NCBI GenBank assembly: GCA_031277395.1
Contig: JAITML010000057.1
Coordinates: 1 to 51,808, forward strand
Length of the DNA: 51,808 nucleotides
Direction: 5' to 3'
Origin: Methylobacillus sp.
Lineage (GTDB): Bacteria > Pseudomonadota > Gammaproteobacteria > Burkholderiales > Methylophilaceae
Shown one piece after another: positions 16,457 to 27,974 of this stretch. Position numbers and translations under genes: made by a program. Numbering within the stretch: position 1 is the first letter of the stretch; each line of letters starts with the position of its first letter. Under the pieces are notes generated by a model that had not been told where the DNA came from, searched no databases, and saw only the letters and a program-made list of their open reading frames with translations.

Positions 16457-18316
16457 CTATTGATAAACTACCTGCGCCCGTAAATTGGGTTGAATTTTTT
16501 GCATCAGCGCATTGTATTCGCGCATGAAGGCCGAGGTGCAGGTAGAGCCGGGAGTGCGATCATCGAATACGCGAAGAATGCGAACCTGATTGCCATTACG
16601 AGTATATTGGGCTTTGTAACTGACGGTTGCGGTCTTGATCTCGACGTTAGGTGGTAAGGCCAGAATTTTGATGGAGGGCGCGAAATCGATGACGTAGTCT
16701 TCCTCCAAATAGACGCTGCTGCATGTCAGTTCGCCTTGGTCGGGAACGGGATCGTTGGCCGAGGCTGCAAAGTTGGAGATGGCTTTTCCAGAGGCGAACG
16801 CTTGCACAGTCAGCCCGCCTGGTATTGGCAGCATTTGATCGACCTTGTAATTGACGCTGTAGCGGTAATGATCGCTCAACGCTGCGGCGTCGGAATAATC
16901 AAACTTGCCGCTGCCATTCGCACCCCAGCGCTTGAAAAAGGCATCCGCATCCTGCTTGAGAAATTCAGGGTTAGAGTTGCGCAGGCTTGCACGGGTGTTG
17001 ACGGCAAAATAGCCTGCCTGCTCGATTTGTTCCTCGCCTTTGATGGAGCCATCGGCGGCCACAGTCATGTGCATGTGCATGGTTTGACGATTCTTGTTTG
17101 CTGCGGGTGTGCGTGTGTCTGCGTGATAGCCATCCACCAGAAATACCGGCTTGCCGGCATCGCCCCAGGGCAACATGCCAAAGGGAATGTTGCTGGCGGT
17201 CGGGTCGAGAAACATATCCCAGGCCGGAATGTAGTTGATGACATGATTGACCATCTGCGCAGCCGGTACGCTGGGCAGATGGTAGAGATTACCTGAATTG
17301 ATGAGAGCCTGAGTGCTCTGAATATTCTTGGCTGCAAGCAGGGCTTGCAACAGGGTCGCCTGATCCTTGCAGTCACCCATGCGATTATCCAGCACGAAAT
17401 CGGTATCGTGCGGCACGACCATGCCCAGCCCGATGCAATTGCCTGCATAGGTGATATTCGTGGCGACCCATTCGTAAAGCGTTTGAGCAACCGCGCGCGG
17501 CTCGATTTGCGCGCCCGCGATTTCATTGGCCAGCTTCTGGATGCGCTCAGTGACGGCGGCCTTGGGGATGGCGCGCGTGCCATAGGCTTGGACAATGTCC
17601 TCATAGCTGGCGAAGGTGGAATACACTAGCCCCGGATTGCGCTCGAACTCGAACAGTGGAGGCGCTGGATCGGGTTTGAGCGGTTGTGTGTTGCTCCAGT
17701 GCCATTGAGTGATGCGTCGGCCATCAGCAACTTCATCACGCACAGATTCCAGAAACCAGGACTGATGATGTACCGGCAGCTCAGCGGGTGCGTCAAAGCT
17801 GATGTTCACCTCGTCGTAGTAGGTTTGAGGTGAGAAGGTTACGACCTTGGAAAAATGCCCGGGAAACAGCGGGGCGCTACCGACGAGACGGTAGTGGAAT
17901 ACGGTGGTATCGCCCACCGCAAGTTCCGGAAAAACTACCGTCATTTGCGTGATATCGGAAAATACCGGTGCGCCATCGCCGTTGCCACCATTGATCTGAA
18001 CCTGATAATTGGATTTCGGTACCTCGACGCGGCGACCATCCATTTTGAGTGTGTAAGCCTCCAGAACTTCAGCTTGCTGGATGCTGGTACTGTAGCTGAT
18101 GGTCACCGATTTGTTGTATTCCAGCGCCCGTTGTTTGAGTATTTTGGTGGCCCAGCCGTGCTCCTCGGTATAGGAGCCGTCGGCGTTGATCTTGTAGCTG
18201 ATATTGTAGTACGAAGATTCGGTATCGCGACTTGGCGCGTCTTCGACCTCGGTAGCGAGAGCCGACATGTTGATACAGAGCGCGATCAGCAAGGCGCATC
18301 CGGATATATACTTCAT
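16457..18316 (-). CDS. DUF3857 and transglutaminase-like secreted protein
   Basis: A 619-residue exported protein with a signal peptide (MKYISGCALLIALCINMSALA). The N-terminal DUF3857 domain spans about 45-240. A papain-like transglutaminase core spans about 270-400. The catalytic triad is recognisable: Cys in NRMGDCKDQATLLQALL, His in MVNHVINYIPAW, Asp in FLDPTA. A C-terminal beta-rich region follows. DUF3857/transglutaminase proteins are periplasmic or surface proteins of unknown substrate. TAAGGA precedes the ATG. It follows tadA by 53 bases on the same strand and is the second transglutaminase-fold gene in this cluster. Confidence 0.9.
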   Translation of the reverse strand: MKYISGCALLIALCINMSALATEVEDAPSRDTESSYYNISYKINADGSYTEEHGWATKILKQRALEYNKSVTISYSTSIQQAEVLEAYTLKMDGRRVEVPKSNYQVQINGGNGDGAPVFSDITQMTVVFPELAVGDTTVFHYRLVGSAPLFPGHFSKVVTFSPQTYYDEVNISFDAPAELPVHHQSWFLESVRDEVADGRRITQWHWSNTQPLKPDPAPPLFEFERNPGLVYSTFASYEDIVQAYGTRAIPKAAVTERIQKLANEIAGAQIEPRAVAQTLYEWVATNITYAGNCIGLGMVVPHDTDFVLDNRMGDCKDQATLLQALLAAKNIQSTQALINSGNLYHLPSVPAAQMVNHVINYIPAWDMFLDPTASNIPFGMLPWGDAGKPVFLVDGYHADTRTPAANKNRQTMHMHMTVAADGSIKGEEQIEQAGYFAVNTRASLRNSNPEFLKQDADAFFKRWGANGSGKFDYSDAAALSDHYRYSVNYKVDQMLPIPGGLTVQAFASGKAISNFAASANDPVPDQGELTCSSVYLEEDYVIDFAPSIKILALPPNVEIKTATVSYKAQYTRNGNQVRILRVFDDRTPGSTCTSAFMREYNALMQKIQPNLRAQVVYQ

Positions 18317-18369
18317 GGTTTTTCCTTATGATGGGCAAGCAGCTTTTAAAGCAATATTATATGCTTATT

Positions 18370-20788
<2,419 letters not shown>

Positions 20789-20792
<4 letters not shown>

Positions 20793-21772
20793 GCGTCGCT
20801 TCCGAACAATGCCAGCGCCTGAAGGCAACGATGAAAATGCGCCGCGCCGCGTTCCGGCATGAATTCCTGCCCCGGCAGACGCAGGCCGAAACCCATGTCG
20901 GCATCGTGCGCATCCAGCACCCAGCGCGTCAGTTGCGAGATGCGTACTTCGGTATTGCCTTCAAGCAATTGCCAATCCAGCCACAGGAAGTCACTGCTCG
21001 TACCCTGAAATTGCTTGGTGTAAATACCTTGCTCGCGTGACGAGGCTTTCCAGTCGATGCGCCGCAGCGAATCGCCGTAGGTGTAATTTCGCAGCCCCGC
21101 GAAATCATCGTCGCCATGCGCGGCGCTGTGCTTTCCGGTATGGCCGTGATCGCCACCCGGCGGCGGCGCGATTCCGGGCGGCGCGGGGCGCGGATAAATC
21201 AGTATGCGATGATTCAACTCCACATACGCCCATGCGCGAAACAGCCCGAGCGGAAATTCGGTGTGTACCGTGAGCCGTCCAGGATCCAGCCAGCCGCGTT
21301 GCGTTGCAGGAACGGTAAAGTGAAATTCGCCGCGACCGTCAGCGGGAATATCCGCATAAACCGGATTCGGGTCGGCATCGTAACAGGCGGCGATGGCATA
21401 GCGGCCGCGATGATGAATTTCCGAAGCGATCAGCGTGACGTCTGCGTCTTCGCCCGCGAACACCGGCGCAGATCGTCCCGCAGTGAGCGTGATGCCCGCG
21501 AGATTGCGCCAGGTGTGCAGCATGGCGACCACGCCCAGACCAACCAGCATGAAGGTAAGCGCGAAACCGAGGCTGAGCGCGTAATTGATTGCGCCGATCA
21601 ACATGCTCGCGAGGATCAGCGCGAATACCCAACCCTGCCGCGTCGGCAAAATATAAACATGACGGCGATCCAGCACGGCGACATCCGTTGCCGGGCGCGC
21701 GGTACGCAGCCATGACCGCCAGTCGCGCAAGGTGCGCGGCGTGGCATTATTTTGCAATTTGAGTGATACCAT
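20789..21772 (-). CDS. DUF58 domain protein
   Basis: Membrane protein with two close N-terminal spans (about 45-90) and a C-terminal DUF58 domain, 327 residues from ATG 21772. The family signature is near the middle: FAGLRNYTYGDSLRRIDWKASSREQG. DUF58 proteins resemble a vWA-type fold and usually act with MoxR AAA ATPases and transglutaminase-like partners in cell-envelope functions that are poorly defined. Overlaps the TgpA-like gene by 4 bases. The divergent CDF gene begins only 43 bases away, and an upstream start at 21823 would overlap it. Confidence 0.9.
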
Positions 21773-21815
21773 AGCCTGCATTATCCCGCCAATTTGAACT
21801 GCAAGGAAAACAGCA

Positions 21816-22724
21816 TTGAGCATTCACCATCACGACCACGATTCCGCTCACACGCATAATCGCGCGTTCGGTATCGGCATCGTACTCAATATCATCTTCG
21901 TCGCGGTCGAAGCGTGGTACGGCTGGAAGGCGGATTCGCTGGCGCTGCTGGCCGATGCCGGACACAATCTGAGCGACGTGCTCGGGCTCATACTTGCGTG
22001 GCTGGGCATGGTGATCGCCCGCGTGCGTCCCGACGAACGCTACACCTATGGTCGCCAACGCGCTTCCATTCTCGCCGCGCTGCTCAACGCGCTGCTGCTG
22101 CTCGCGGTGGTGGGCGGCATGGCGTGGGAGGCGGTGAAACGTTTCAGCGATCCGCTGCCGATTGCGGGGGAAACCGTTATCGTTGTCGCTGTCGCGGGCA
22201 TCGTCGTCAACGGTGTGACCGCATGGCTGTTCATGTCCGGCAGTCGCAACGATCTCAATATTCGCGGCGCGTTTCTGCACATGGCGAGCGATGCGCTGGT
22301 TTCGCTCGGCGTGGCCGTCGCCGGGTTTCTCTACCTGCAAACCGGCTGGTTGTGGCTCGATCCGCTGCTCAGTCTCGCAATCGCCATCCTGATTCTCTAC
22401 GCCACCTGGGATTTGCTCCGTCAATCGCTGCGTCTCACCTTCGACGGCGTGCCAGCCAATATCGAACTTGGCCGTGTGCGCGAACATCTGTGCGCGTTGC
22501 CCGGCGTGCGTGAAATCCACGATCTGCACATCTGGGCGATGAGTACTTCGGAAACCGCGCTCACCGTGCACCTCGTGATGCCAGACGGTCATCCGGGCGA
22601 CACGTTTCTGTACGATCTGGGGCAGGAGCTGCACGACCGTTTCGACATTGACCATGCGACAGTGCAAGTCGAATCGGGCGACACAGATCGCCCGTGCCCG
22701 CTGGAAAAACATCACGCCGTGTAG
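21816..22724 (+). CDS. Cation diffusion facilitator (zinc/cadmium/cobalt efflux)
   Basis: A 302-residue six-span CDF exporter that exchanges cytosolic divalent metal for protons. Span 2 has [12 protein letters not shown] and span 5 has [11 protein letters not shown]. The two HxxxD pairs are the Zn-type transport site. A His/Asp-rich N terminus ([11 protein letters not shown]) can bind metal. The C-terminal cytoplasmic domain contains [12 protein letters not shown] and ends around CPLEKHHAV. Translation starts at TTG 21816 behind AAGGAAAA. No ATG fits. Closest to the CzcD/ZitB type. A short YnfA gene follows after 8 bases. Confidence 0.92.
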   Translation: MSIHHHDHDSAHTHNRAFGIGIVLNIIFVAVEAWYGWKADSLALLADAGHNLSDVLGLILAWLGMVIARVRPDERYTYGRQRASILAALLNALLLLAVVGGMAWEAVKRFSDPLPIAGETVIVVAVAGIVVNGVTAWLFMSGSRNDLNIRGAFLHMASDALVSLGVAVAGFLYLQTGWLWLDPLLSLAIAILILYATWDLLRQSLRLTFDGVPANIELGRVREHLCALPGVREIHDLHIWAMSTSETALTVHLVMPDGHPGDTFLYDLGQELHDRFDIDHATVQVESGDTDRPCPLEKHHAV

Positions 22725-22732
22725 GAGCCATC

Positions 22733-23065
22733 ATGGAATTTTTCAAGGTTTTTGGTTTATTCGTCGTGACCGCAGTCGCGGAGATTCTGGGCTGCTATCT
22801 CCCCTATCTCTGGCTGCGACAAGGCGCTTCCGTATGGTTGCTGGTACCCGCGGCGCTTAGTCTGATTCTGTTTTCCTGGTTGTTGACGCTGCACCCGACC
22901 GCCGCTGGCCGGGTTTATGCCGCTTACGGCGGCGTATACGTGAGCGTCGCCATCGTCTGGCTGTGGCTCGTGGATGGCATTCGTCCGGAGGTGAGCGACT
23001 GGGTCGGCGTAGCAGTGGTACTCGTCGGCATGAGCATACTCATGTTCGGCCCGCGCTCGGGGTGA
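22733..23065 (+). CDS. YnfA family small membrane protein (UPF0060)
   Basis: A 110-residue four-span protein of the YnfA/UPF0060 family, distantly like small multidrug-resistance transporters. Landmarks are [20 protein letters not shown] in span 1 and [17 protein letters not shown] and WVDGxRP-type [11 protein letters not shown] later. Role uncertain; drug or dye efflux has been suggested for some members. TAGGAG precedes the ATG at 22733. Downstream of the metal exporter and probably co-transcribed. Confidence 0.9.
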   Translation: MEFFKVFGLFVVTAVAEILGCYLPYLWLRQGASVWLLVPAALSLILFSWLLTLHPTAAGRVYAAYGGVYVSVAIVWLWLVDGIRPEVSDWVGVAVVLVGMSILMFGPRSG

Positions 23066-23066
23066 G

Positions 23067-23183
23067 GGGAATCAGGAATCAGGTTTCAGGGATCGGGAAT
23101 CAGTAAAACCGAAAACAAGTGGCCATTCTCCCTCGCCCCTTGGGGGAGAGCGAAGCGAGGGGGCCGGGTTGGGGAGAGGGGTA
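23067..23183 (+). repeat. ATCAGG tandem repeat plus CTCTCCC-type palindrome
   Basis: Immediately after ynfA comes a run of imperfect seven-base units (AATCAGG, GGAATCAGG, TTTCAGG, GATCGGG; 23067-23105). A palindromic unit CTCCCTCGCCCCTTGGGGGAGAG...GGGGAGAGGGG follows (about 23128-23182). Both types recur elsewhere in the window. The palindrome sits between convergent genes and could work as a terminator. Confidence 0.75.
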
Positions 23184-24038
23184 TCAGAAGTGGTAATTCA
23201 CCCCCACGCGCAGGATATGTCCATCGAGATCATACCGAGTGCGTACTCTACGGTCGGGATCGGGATCTCCTCCTGCCGGGGAATTTACTCGGTTAGCGGT
23301 CAACTTGTCGTCACCGAGGTCGAAATAGAGGTATTCGAGCTTGGCACTCCACTGGCTGGCGAATTTCCATTCGGTGCCGGCGCCCAGCGTCCAGCCGGTT
23401 CGTGTTTCCGACGAGGAATTAGCATAGATCGCTGCATTGCCACCACCGAGACGCGCCATGGCTTTATTTTTGACCTCGCCAACCGCGAGGCCGCCCGTGG
23501 CATAGATCAGCCAGTTGGGCTTCGGTAGAAAGCCCGCACGCAGCCTTGCTGTGCTCAGCCAATCGATATCGGTGGACACGGAATATCTCGAACCATCGTC
23601 GGCAGCGGGAAACGTGCCATCCCCGAAAGCAAGGGGGCCGCCGCTGCGCGAATCATGCATGTCGGACCAGTTGAAATCGACCTCGACGCCGAGCACATAG
23701 TCGCGGTTCTGGCCGAACTGCCAGTCATAGCCGAGCTGCACACCTGCGAGGGGTCCATCCACATCCAGTGACTTGTTGGGTAACGAATAGCTAGAGGCAA
23801 AGGTACCTGGCAGAAAGGCAGTTTTAACATCGGAATCGAACCAGCCATAGCCAATGTTGCCGCCAATATGAAAGCCCGTCCAGTCGTCACTGTCGGCGGC
23901 GTTGGCGGGAGTGATTACCGAGAAAAGCGCGAGTGCTGCGCCTGTGAGCAGCGCGCGTCGGGCGAGCGGAAAAGCGGAATGATTACAAAGGGCTGGATGA
24001 TGCGGGAGGGGGCTGCTCGGTTGAAAATAATTTTTCAT
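23184..24038 (-). CDS. Outer-membrane beta-barrel protein (Omp25/OmpA-barrel type)
   Basis: A 284-residue porin-like barrel. A long n-region precedes a signal peptide (ARRALLTGAALALFSVITPANA, cleaved before ADSDDW). The mature protein starts WTGFHIGGNIGYGWFDSDVK and has repeated amphipathic strands (VQLGYDWQFG, GVEVDFNWSD, RLRAGFLPKPNWLIYATGGLAVGEV, WSAKLEYLYFDLGDD). It ends VGVNYHF, the C-terminal Phe signature recognised by BamA. AGGAGAG lies upstream of the ATG. Function beyond a surface barrel cannot be stated. The family is common in alphaproteobacteria (Omp25/31) and scattered in beta. Confidence 0.88.
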   Translation of the reverse strand: MKNYFQPSSPLPHHPALCNHSAFPLARRALLTGAALALFSVITPANAADSDDWTGFHIGGNIGYGWFDSDVKTAFLPGTFASSYSLPNKSLDVDGPLAGVQLGYDWQFGQNRDYVLGVEVDFNWSDMHDSRSGGPLAFGDGTFPAADDGSRYSVSTDIDWLSTARLRAGFLPKPNWLIYATGGLAVGEVKNKAMARLGGGNAAIYANSSSETRTGWTLGAGTEWKFASQWSAKLEYLYFDLGDDKLTANRVNSPAGGDPDPDRRVRTRYDLDGHILRVGVNYHF

Positions 24039-24135
24039 TTGTGTATCTCTCCTGAAATGTTTTAGTTTAAGTTGTTTGAGTTATTTTTTAGTATAAAAAT
24101 GACAGATAACTTATACAGGGTTGCTATAGAAAAGG

Positions 24136-24164
24136 CAATCAGGAGTCAGGTATCAGGTATCAGT
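24136..24164 (+). repeat. ATCAGG tandem repeat
   Basis: Four imperfect seven-base units: AATCAGG, AGTCAGG, TATCAGG, TATCAGT. Located 3' of prfC, on the far side from the barrel gene promoter. Same unit as at 23067 and 47232. Confidence 0.7.
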
Positions 24165-24211
24165 CCTTGTGCGGCTGCGTCGCGCCGGTTTCTGGTTTTG
24201 CTGATCCCTGA

Positions 24212-25822
24212 TTAGTCCAGCTTCTGCCCATGCTCCCGCGTCGCATGAAATTTCACCTTGGGCCAGCGTTCCATCGTCAAATTCAAATTCACGTGGTTAT
24301 CCGCGAGATAAACGATGTTTCCGTCCACATCCTTCGCGAGCCGCCCTTGATTGGCGCGCACGAATTCTTCGAGATGGCGCGCATCTTCGCAGGTTACCCA
24401 GCGTGCGGTGTGTATGCCGGCGCGTTCAAAGATCGCATCCACGCCGTATTCGGATTTGAGGCGATGTTCCACCACTTCGAATTGCAACTGGCCGACTGCG
24501 CCCAGTAGCGCCGTAGTGTCCGCGAGCGGTTCGAATACCTGTACCGCGCCTTCTTCGCCGAGTTGGCGCAAGCCTTTTTGCAGTTGCTTGGCTTTGAGCG
24601 GGTCGCGCAATCTTGCGCGGCTGAACAATTCCGGCGCGAAGTAAGGGATGCCCTTGAATTGCAGCGCCTCGCCTTCGGTGAGCACGTCGCCGATTTGCAG
24701 GTTGCCGTGGTTGTGGATGCCGATGATGTCGCCCGCGTAGGCTTCTTCCATAAGCGCGCGTTCGTTGGCCATGAAGGTGACGGCGTTGGCGACCTTCAAT
24801 TCCTTGCCGCTGCGGCGATGTTTTACCTTCATACCGGGCTCGTATTTTCCAGAGCAGACGCGGAAGAAGGCGATGCGGTCGCGGTGATTGGGATCCATAT
24901 TGGCCTGAATCTTGAACACGAAACCAGTGAAATCAGGTTCATCGGGCGCGACCATGCGCGTGCCGCCTTGCGCGGTTTCCGCTTCGCGCGGGGCGGGCGG
25001 AGGCGCCCAGTTGACGAGCGCGCGCAGGATTTCGCGCACGCCGAAGTTGTTGATCGCGGAGCCGAAAAATACCGGCGTCTGTATGCCCGCGAGAAAAGCC
25101 GCGAGGTCGAAACGTGCGCCCGCGCCGCTGACCAGTTCAGTTTCGTCGCGCATGCGCGCCATTTCGGATGGGCAGCTTTCCGCCAATTGCGCTATGGCTG
25201 CACCGCTGAGCGTTTCGACTTCGCCGGCCTTGTTTTCGCCCGGCGTGAAGCGCAGCACCTGATCGTCGAGCAGGTGATACACGCCCTGAAAACGCTTGCC
25301 CATGCCTATCGGCCAGGTGATGGGCGCGCAGTGAATTTTCAGCACCGATTCGATCTCGTCCAGCAGTTCGATCGGGTCGCGCACTTCGCGATCCAGCTTG
25401 TTGATGAAGGTGATGATGGGCGTGTTGCGCAAGCGGCAGACTTCCAGCAGCTTGATGGTCTGCGCCTCCACGCCGTTGCCCGCGTCTATCACCATGACTG
25501 CGGCATCCACGGCGGTCAGCACACGGTAGGTGTCTTCCGAAAAATCCGAGTGGCCGGGCGTGTCGAGCAGATTGATCACGCACTCGTCATAGTTGAATTG
25601 CATCACCGAGCTTGCGACCGAGATGCCGCGCTGCTTTTCGATATCCAGCCAGTCCGAGGTGGCGTATTTGCCGCTCTTTCTCGCCTTGACCGTGCCCGCC
25701 ATCTGGATCGCGCCGCCGAACAGCAGCAGCTTTTCGGTCAGCGTGGTTTTACCCGCGTCGGGGTGGGAAATGATCGCGAAAGTGCGCCGTTTTTTGGCGG
25801 CAAGAGTGAGTTCGGTGGGCAT
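24212..25822 (-). CDS. prfC: Peptide chain release factor 3
   Basis: GTPase that recycles RF1/RF2 after termination. The G1 motif [12 protein letters not shown], switch [20 protein letters not shown] (G4) and an EF-Tu-like domain 2 are all visible. A C-terminal RF3-specific domain (about 390-536) follows with the [19 protein letters not shown] segment. I chose ATG 25822 because the resulting N terminus to [11 protein letters not shown] matches E. coli RF3. An in-frame ATG at 25858 would add 12 residues. No Shine-Dalgarno favours either. Stand-alone gene downstream of a two-component system. Confidence 0.95.
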   Translation of the reverse strand: MPTELTLAAKKRRTFAIISHPDAGKTTLTEKLLLFGGAIQMAGTVKARKSGKYATSDWLDIEKQRGISVASSVMQFNYDECVINLLDTPGHSDFSEDTYRVLTAVDAAVMVIDAGNGVEAQTIKLLEVCRLRNTPIITFINKLDREVRDPIELLDEIESVLKIHCAPITWPIGMGKRFQGVYHLLDDQVLRFTPGENKAGEVETLSGAAIAQLAESCPSEMARMRDETELVSGAGARFDLAAFLAGIQTPVFFGSAINNFGVREILRALVNWAPPPAPREAETAQGGTRMVAPDEPDFTGFVFKIQANMDPNHRDRIAFFRVCSGKYEPGMKVKHRRSGKELKVANAVTFMANERALMEEAYAGDIIGIHNHGNLQIGDVLTEGEALQFKGIPYFAPELFSRARLRDPLKAKQLQKGLRQLGEEGAVQVFEPLADTTALLGAVGQLQFEVVEHRLKSEYGVDAIFERAGIHTARWVTCEDARHLEEFVRANQGRLAKDVDGNIVYLADNHVNLNLTMERWPKVKFHATREHGQKLD

Positions 25823-25900
25823 GGGTTGAAAGCCGGGGGATTTTTGCAAAGGCGACATGATACTGGAAATGCGGGAGCCTCATGCAAGCTTCACCAAACC

Positions 25901-27232
25901 TCAGGGAAAAATTACTTCTATCCGCAATCCCTGATTTACTTCCGAGGACAGCGCAAATCGCGCGTGATGCAATTCCGCAATGCGATGCGCGATGGAAAGC
26001 CCCAGGCCGCTGCCGGGCGCTTCCGTGCCGGGGGGACGGTAGAAGCGTTCGGAAAGACGGGCAAGAGTTTCCGCATCCACGCCCTGACCGTTGTCGGAGA
26101 CGATGAGCGCAGGTTTGCCGTTGCGCAACTCCGGCTGCACGGTGACCAGCGTTCCGGCGGATGTGTGCGAAATCGCGTTGCCGATCAGGTTGCGCAGCAA
26201 AACGCGCAGCAGCTCGGGGGAGCCGCGCACGGTAAGCTCTGCGCCGTCCGCAAGTTCCAGCTGGCTGTTTTTCGCGAGCGCGGAGGGCGCGAGTTCGGCG
26301 ATGACTTCACCTGCGATCACGCGCAAATTGCACGGTTCCTGCATTGATTTTTGCGCGGAATCAAGTCGCGCCAGCGTGAGCAACTGCGCGATCAAACGTG
26401 TGGCGCGATCGCAGCCCGCGATGGCTTTGTCCAGCGCGGAGATGCGTTCATGCGTATCTTCAGCCGCGCGCGCGACCTGCGCCTGCGCGCGAATCGCGGC
26501 GACCGGCGTGCGCAGCTCATGCGCCGCATCTGCGGTGAAGCGGCGCTCGTTGTCGAGCAAATCGCGGGTGCGCGCGAACAAATTATTGAGACGATGAATA
26601 AGCGGCGTGATTTCCGCTGGCGCTGCACCCGCCTCCAGCGGCGCGAGATTTTCAGGCGCGCGGTGTTCCACTTCATTGGCCAGATGTCTGAGCGGACGCA
26701 GCGCCTTGGAGATGACCAGCCACATCAGGATGCCCAGCGCAGGCAGGGTGAAGATCAGCGGCAGCAGCAGATGCATGGCGACTTCACGCGCGATATGCTC
26801 GCGGCGGCTGGCGTGTTCGGCGACCTGGATCAGGCTGTCATGGTCGCTGTCCCAGGTTGTGAATACGCGCCAGAGATGCCCTCCGACCTTGCGATCACTG
26901 AAGCCGGGTTTGAGCGGCGCAAGCGGCTCCCTGGGCGCGTCGCTCGAATACATGCGCAGTTCGTTTTTTGTATCCCACACTTGAAAAACAATGTTGCGCA
27001 CGTATTTGTGCCATTTGTGCGTATTTTTGGCATTGAGCGGAATGCTTTGCGGCTGCCTGTCCAGCGCCTCCGCATCCACCAGCGCAGCGGTCTGCACCAG
27101 ATGCGCATCCAGCACATCGTTCATATCCTTCTGGGTGTCGAGATAGGTATAAACGGCGGTCACGATCCACACCAGCGCGATAATGCCGAGCACGGGCAGC
27201 AGCAAACGTTTTTTGAGCGAGGCGTTTTTCAT
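25901..27232 (-). CDS. Sensor histidine kinase (QseC/PmrB-like)
   Basis: A 443-residue membrane kinase with two spans (about 9-30 and 153-175) flanking a periplasmic domain of about 120 residues, followed by a HAMP-like linker. HisKA carries the phospho-acceptor in FTADAAHELRTPVAAIRAQ. HATPase_c has NLIGNAISHTSAGTL, DNGQGV and GSGLGLSI. The family resembles QseC/TctE/PmrB. The periplasmic signal is not evident from sequence. Start overlaps the regulator stop by 4 bases, giving a classic RR-HK operon. Confidence 0.92.
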   Translation of the reverse strand: MKNASLKKRLLLPVLGIIALVWIVTAVYTYLDTQKDMNDVLDAHLVQTAALVDAEALDRQPQSIPLNAKNTHKWHKYVRNIVFQVWDTKNELRMYSSDAPREPLAPLKPGFSDRKVGGHLWRVFTTWDSDHDSLIQVAEHASRREHIAREVAMHLLLPLIFTLPALGILMWLVISKALRPLRHLANEVEHRAPENLAPLEAGAAPAEITPLIHRLNNLFARTRDLLDNERRFTADAAHELRTPVAAIRAQAQVARAAEDTHERISALDKAIAGCDRATRLIAQLLTLARLDSAQKSMQEPCNLRVIAGEVIAELAPSALAKNSQLELADGAELTVRGSPELLRVLLRNLIGNAISHTSAGTLVTVQPELRNGKPALIVSDNGQGVDAETLARLSERFYRPPGTEAPGSGLGLSIAHRIAELHHARFALSSEVNQGLRIEVIFP

Positions 27233-27885
27233 GGCCGAACCAGATAGCCGACGCCGCGTATGGTTTCGATGAGCTCGGGATAAAGTTTGCGGCGCAGATG
27301 ATGGACGTGGACTTCAATCGCGTTGCTCTCGATTTCCTCGCCCCAGGCATAAAGTTTCTCGCCCAGTTGCGCGCGCGACAGGACTTTGCCCGCGCCTAAC
27401 ATCAGCGCATGAAGCAATGCGAACTCGGTGGCGGAAAGATTGACCGCATCATCTCCGTGCATGACGGTATGCGCCGATGGATCGAGCGTGATATCGCCCA
27501 CCTGCAGCACGGGCGCCGCTGTTCCCCCGGAGCGCCGGATCAGTGCGCGCAAGCGCGCCGCCAGCTCACCCATGTCAAACGGTTTGATGAGGTAATCGTC
27601 CGCGCCCGCATCCAGCCCCTGTATGCGATCATCCACCGTATCACGCGCGGTTAGCAGCAATACCGGCGTGGTTCCTTTGCGATCGCGCAAACGTCGCAAC
27701 GCTTCCAATCCGGAAAGTCGCGGCAATCCGATATCCAGCACCACGGCATCAAACGCTTCGGTCGCCAACACCTGATCCGCCAGCATGCCGTCCCGTACCC
27801 AGTCCGCAGCAAACCCCGCCTGCTTCAATCCGGCCTGTATCGCATCGCCCAGCAAAACATCGTCTTCAACGACCAATATGCGCAT
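27229..27885 (-). CDS. OmpR-family response regulator (QseB/PmrA-like)
   Basis: A 218-residue regulator. The receiver domain (1-115) has the acidic pair VEDD, phospho-acceptor Asp in VVLDIGLPR, Thr in LLLTARD and Lys in YLIKPFD. A winged-helix DNA-binding domain (about 125-218) contains LSATEFALLHALML and the recognition-helix region SNAIEVHVHHLRRKL. It starts at ATG 27885 (MRILVVEDD). The promoter region carries a PmrA/QseB-like box and other symmetric sequences (27899-27960), suggesting autoregulation. Partner kinase overlaps by 4 bases. Confidence 0.95.
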   Translation of the reverse strand: MRILVVEDDVLLGDAIQAGLKQAGFAADWVRDGMLADQVLATEAFDAVVLDIGLPRLSGLEALRRLRDRKGTTPVLLLTARDTVDDRIQGLDAGADDYLIKPFDMGELAARLRALIRRSGGTAAPVLQVGDITLDPSAHTVMHGDDAVNLSATEFALLHALMLGAGKVLSRAQLGEKLYAWGEEIESNAIEVHVHHLRRKLYPELIETIRGVGYLVRP

Positions 27886-27900
27886 GGGAAGTCTCCCGAA

Positions 27901-27960
27901 GTTCAAGCTTGAACAATAAGCTTGTGATCTTAACAAAGGATTAAAGGCGCTTGAACAAGC
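27901..27960 (-). promoter_or_regulatory. Symmetric promoter region with PmrA/QseB-like box
   Basis: On the minus strand TTTAAT-CCTTT-GTTAAG (27945 to 27929) fits the PmrA-type direct repeat YTTAAK-N5-YTTAAK with one mismatch. It is flanked by two copies of GCTTGAACAA on the plus strand (27907-27916 and 27949-27958), exactly 42 bases apart. The first copy lies in a perfect 14-base palindrome GTTCAAGCTTGAAC (27901-27914), 16 bases before the regulator start. A self-regulated operator is likely; the roles of the outer repeats are unknown. Confidence 0.55.
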
Positions 27961-27974
27961 CTGTTGCTGTGCAG

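Noticed and set aside
24563-26347. 594-codon plus-strand frame across prfC and the kinase gene
   Set aside because: Spans two real genes on the opposite strand; no recognisable domain.
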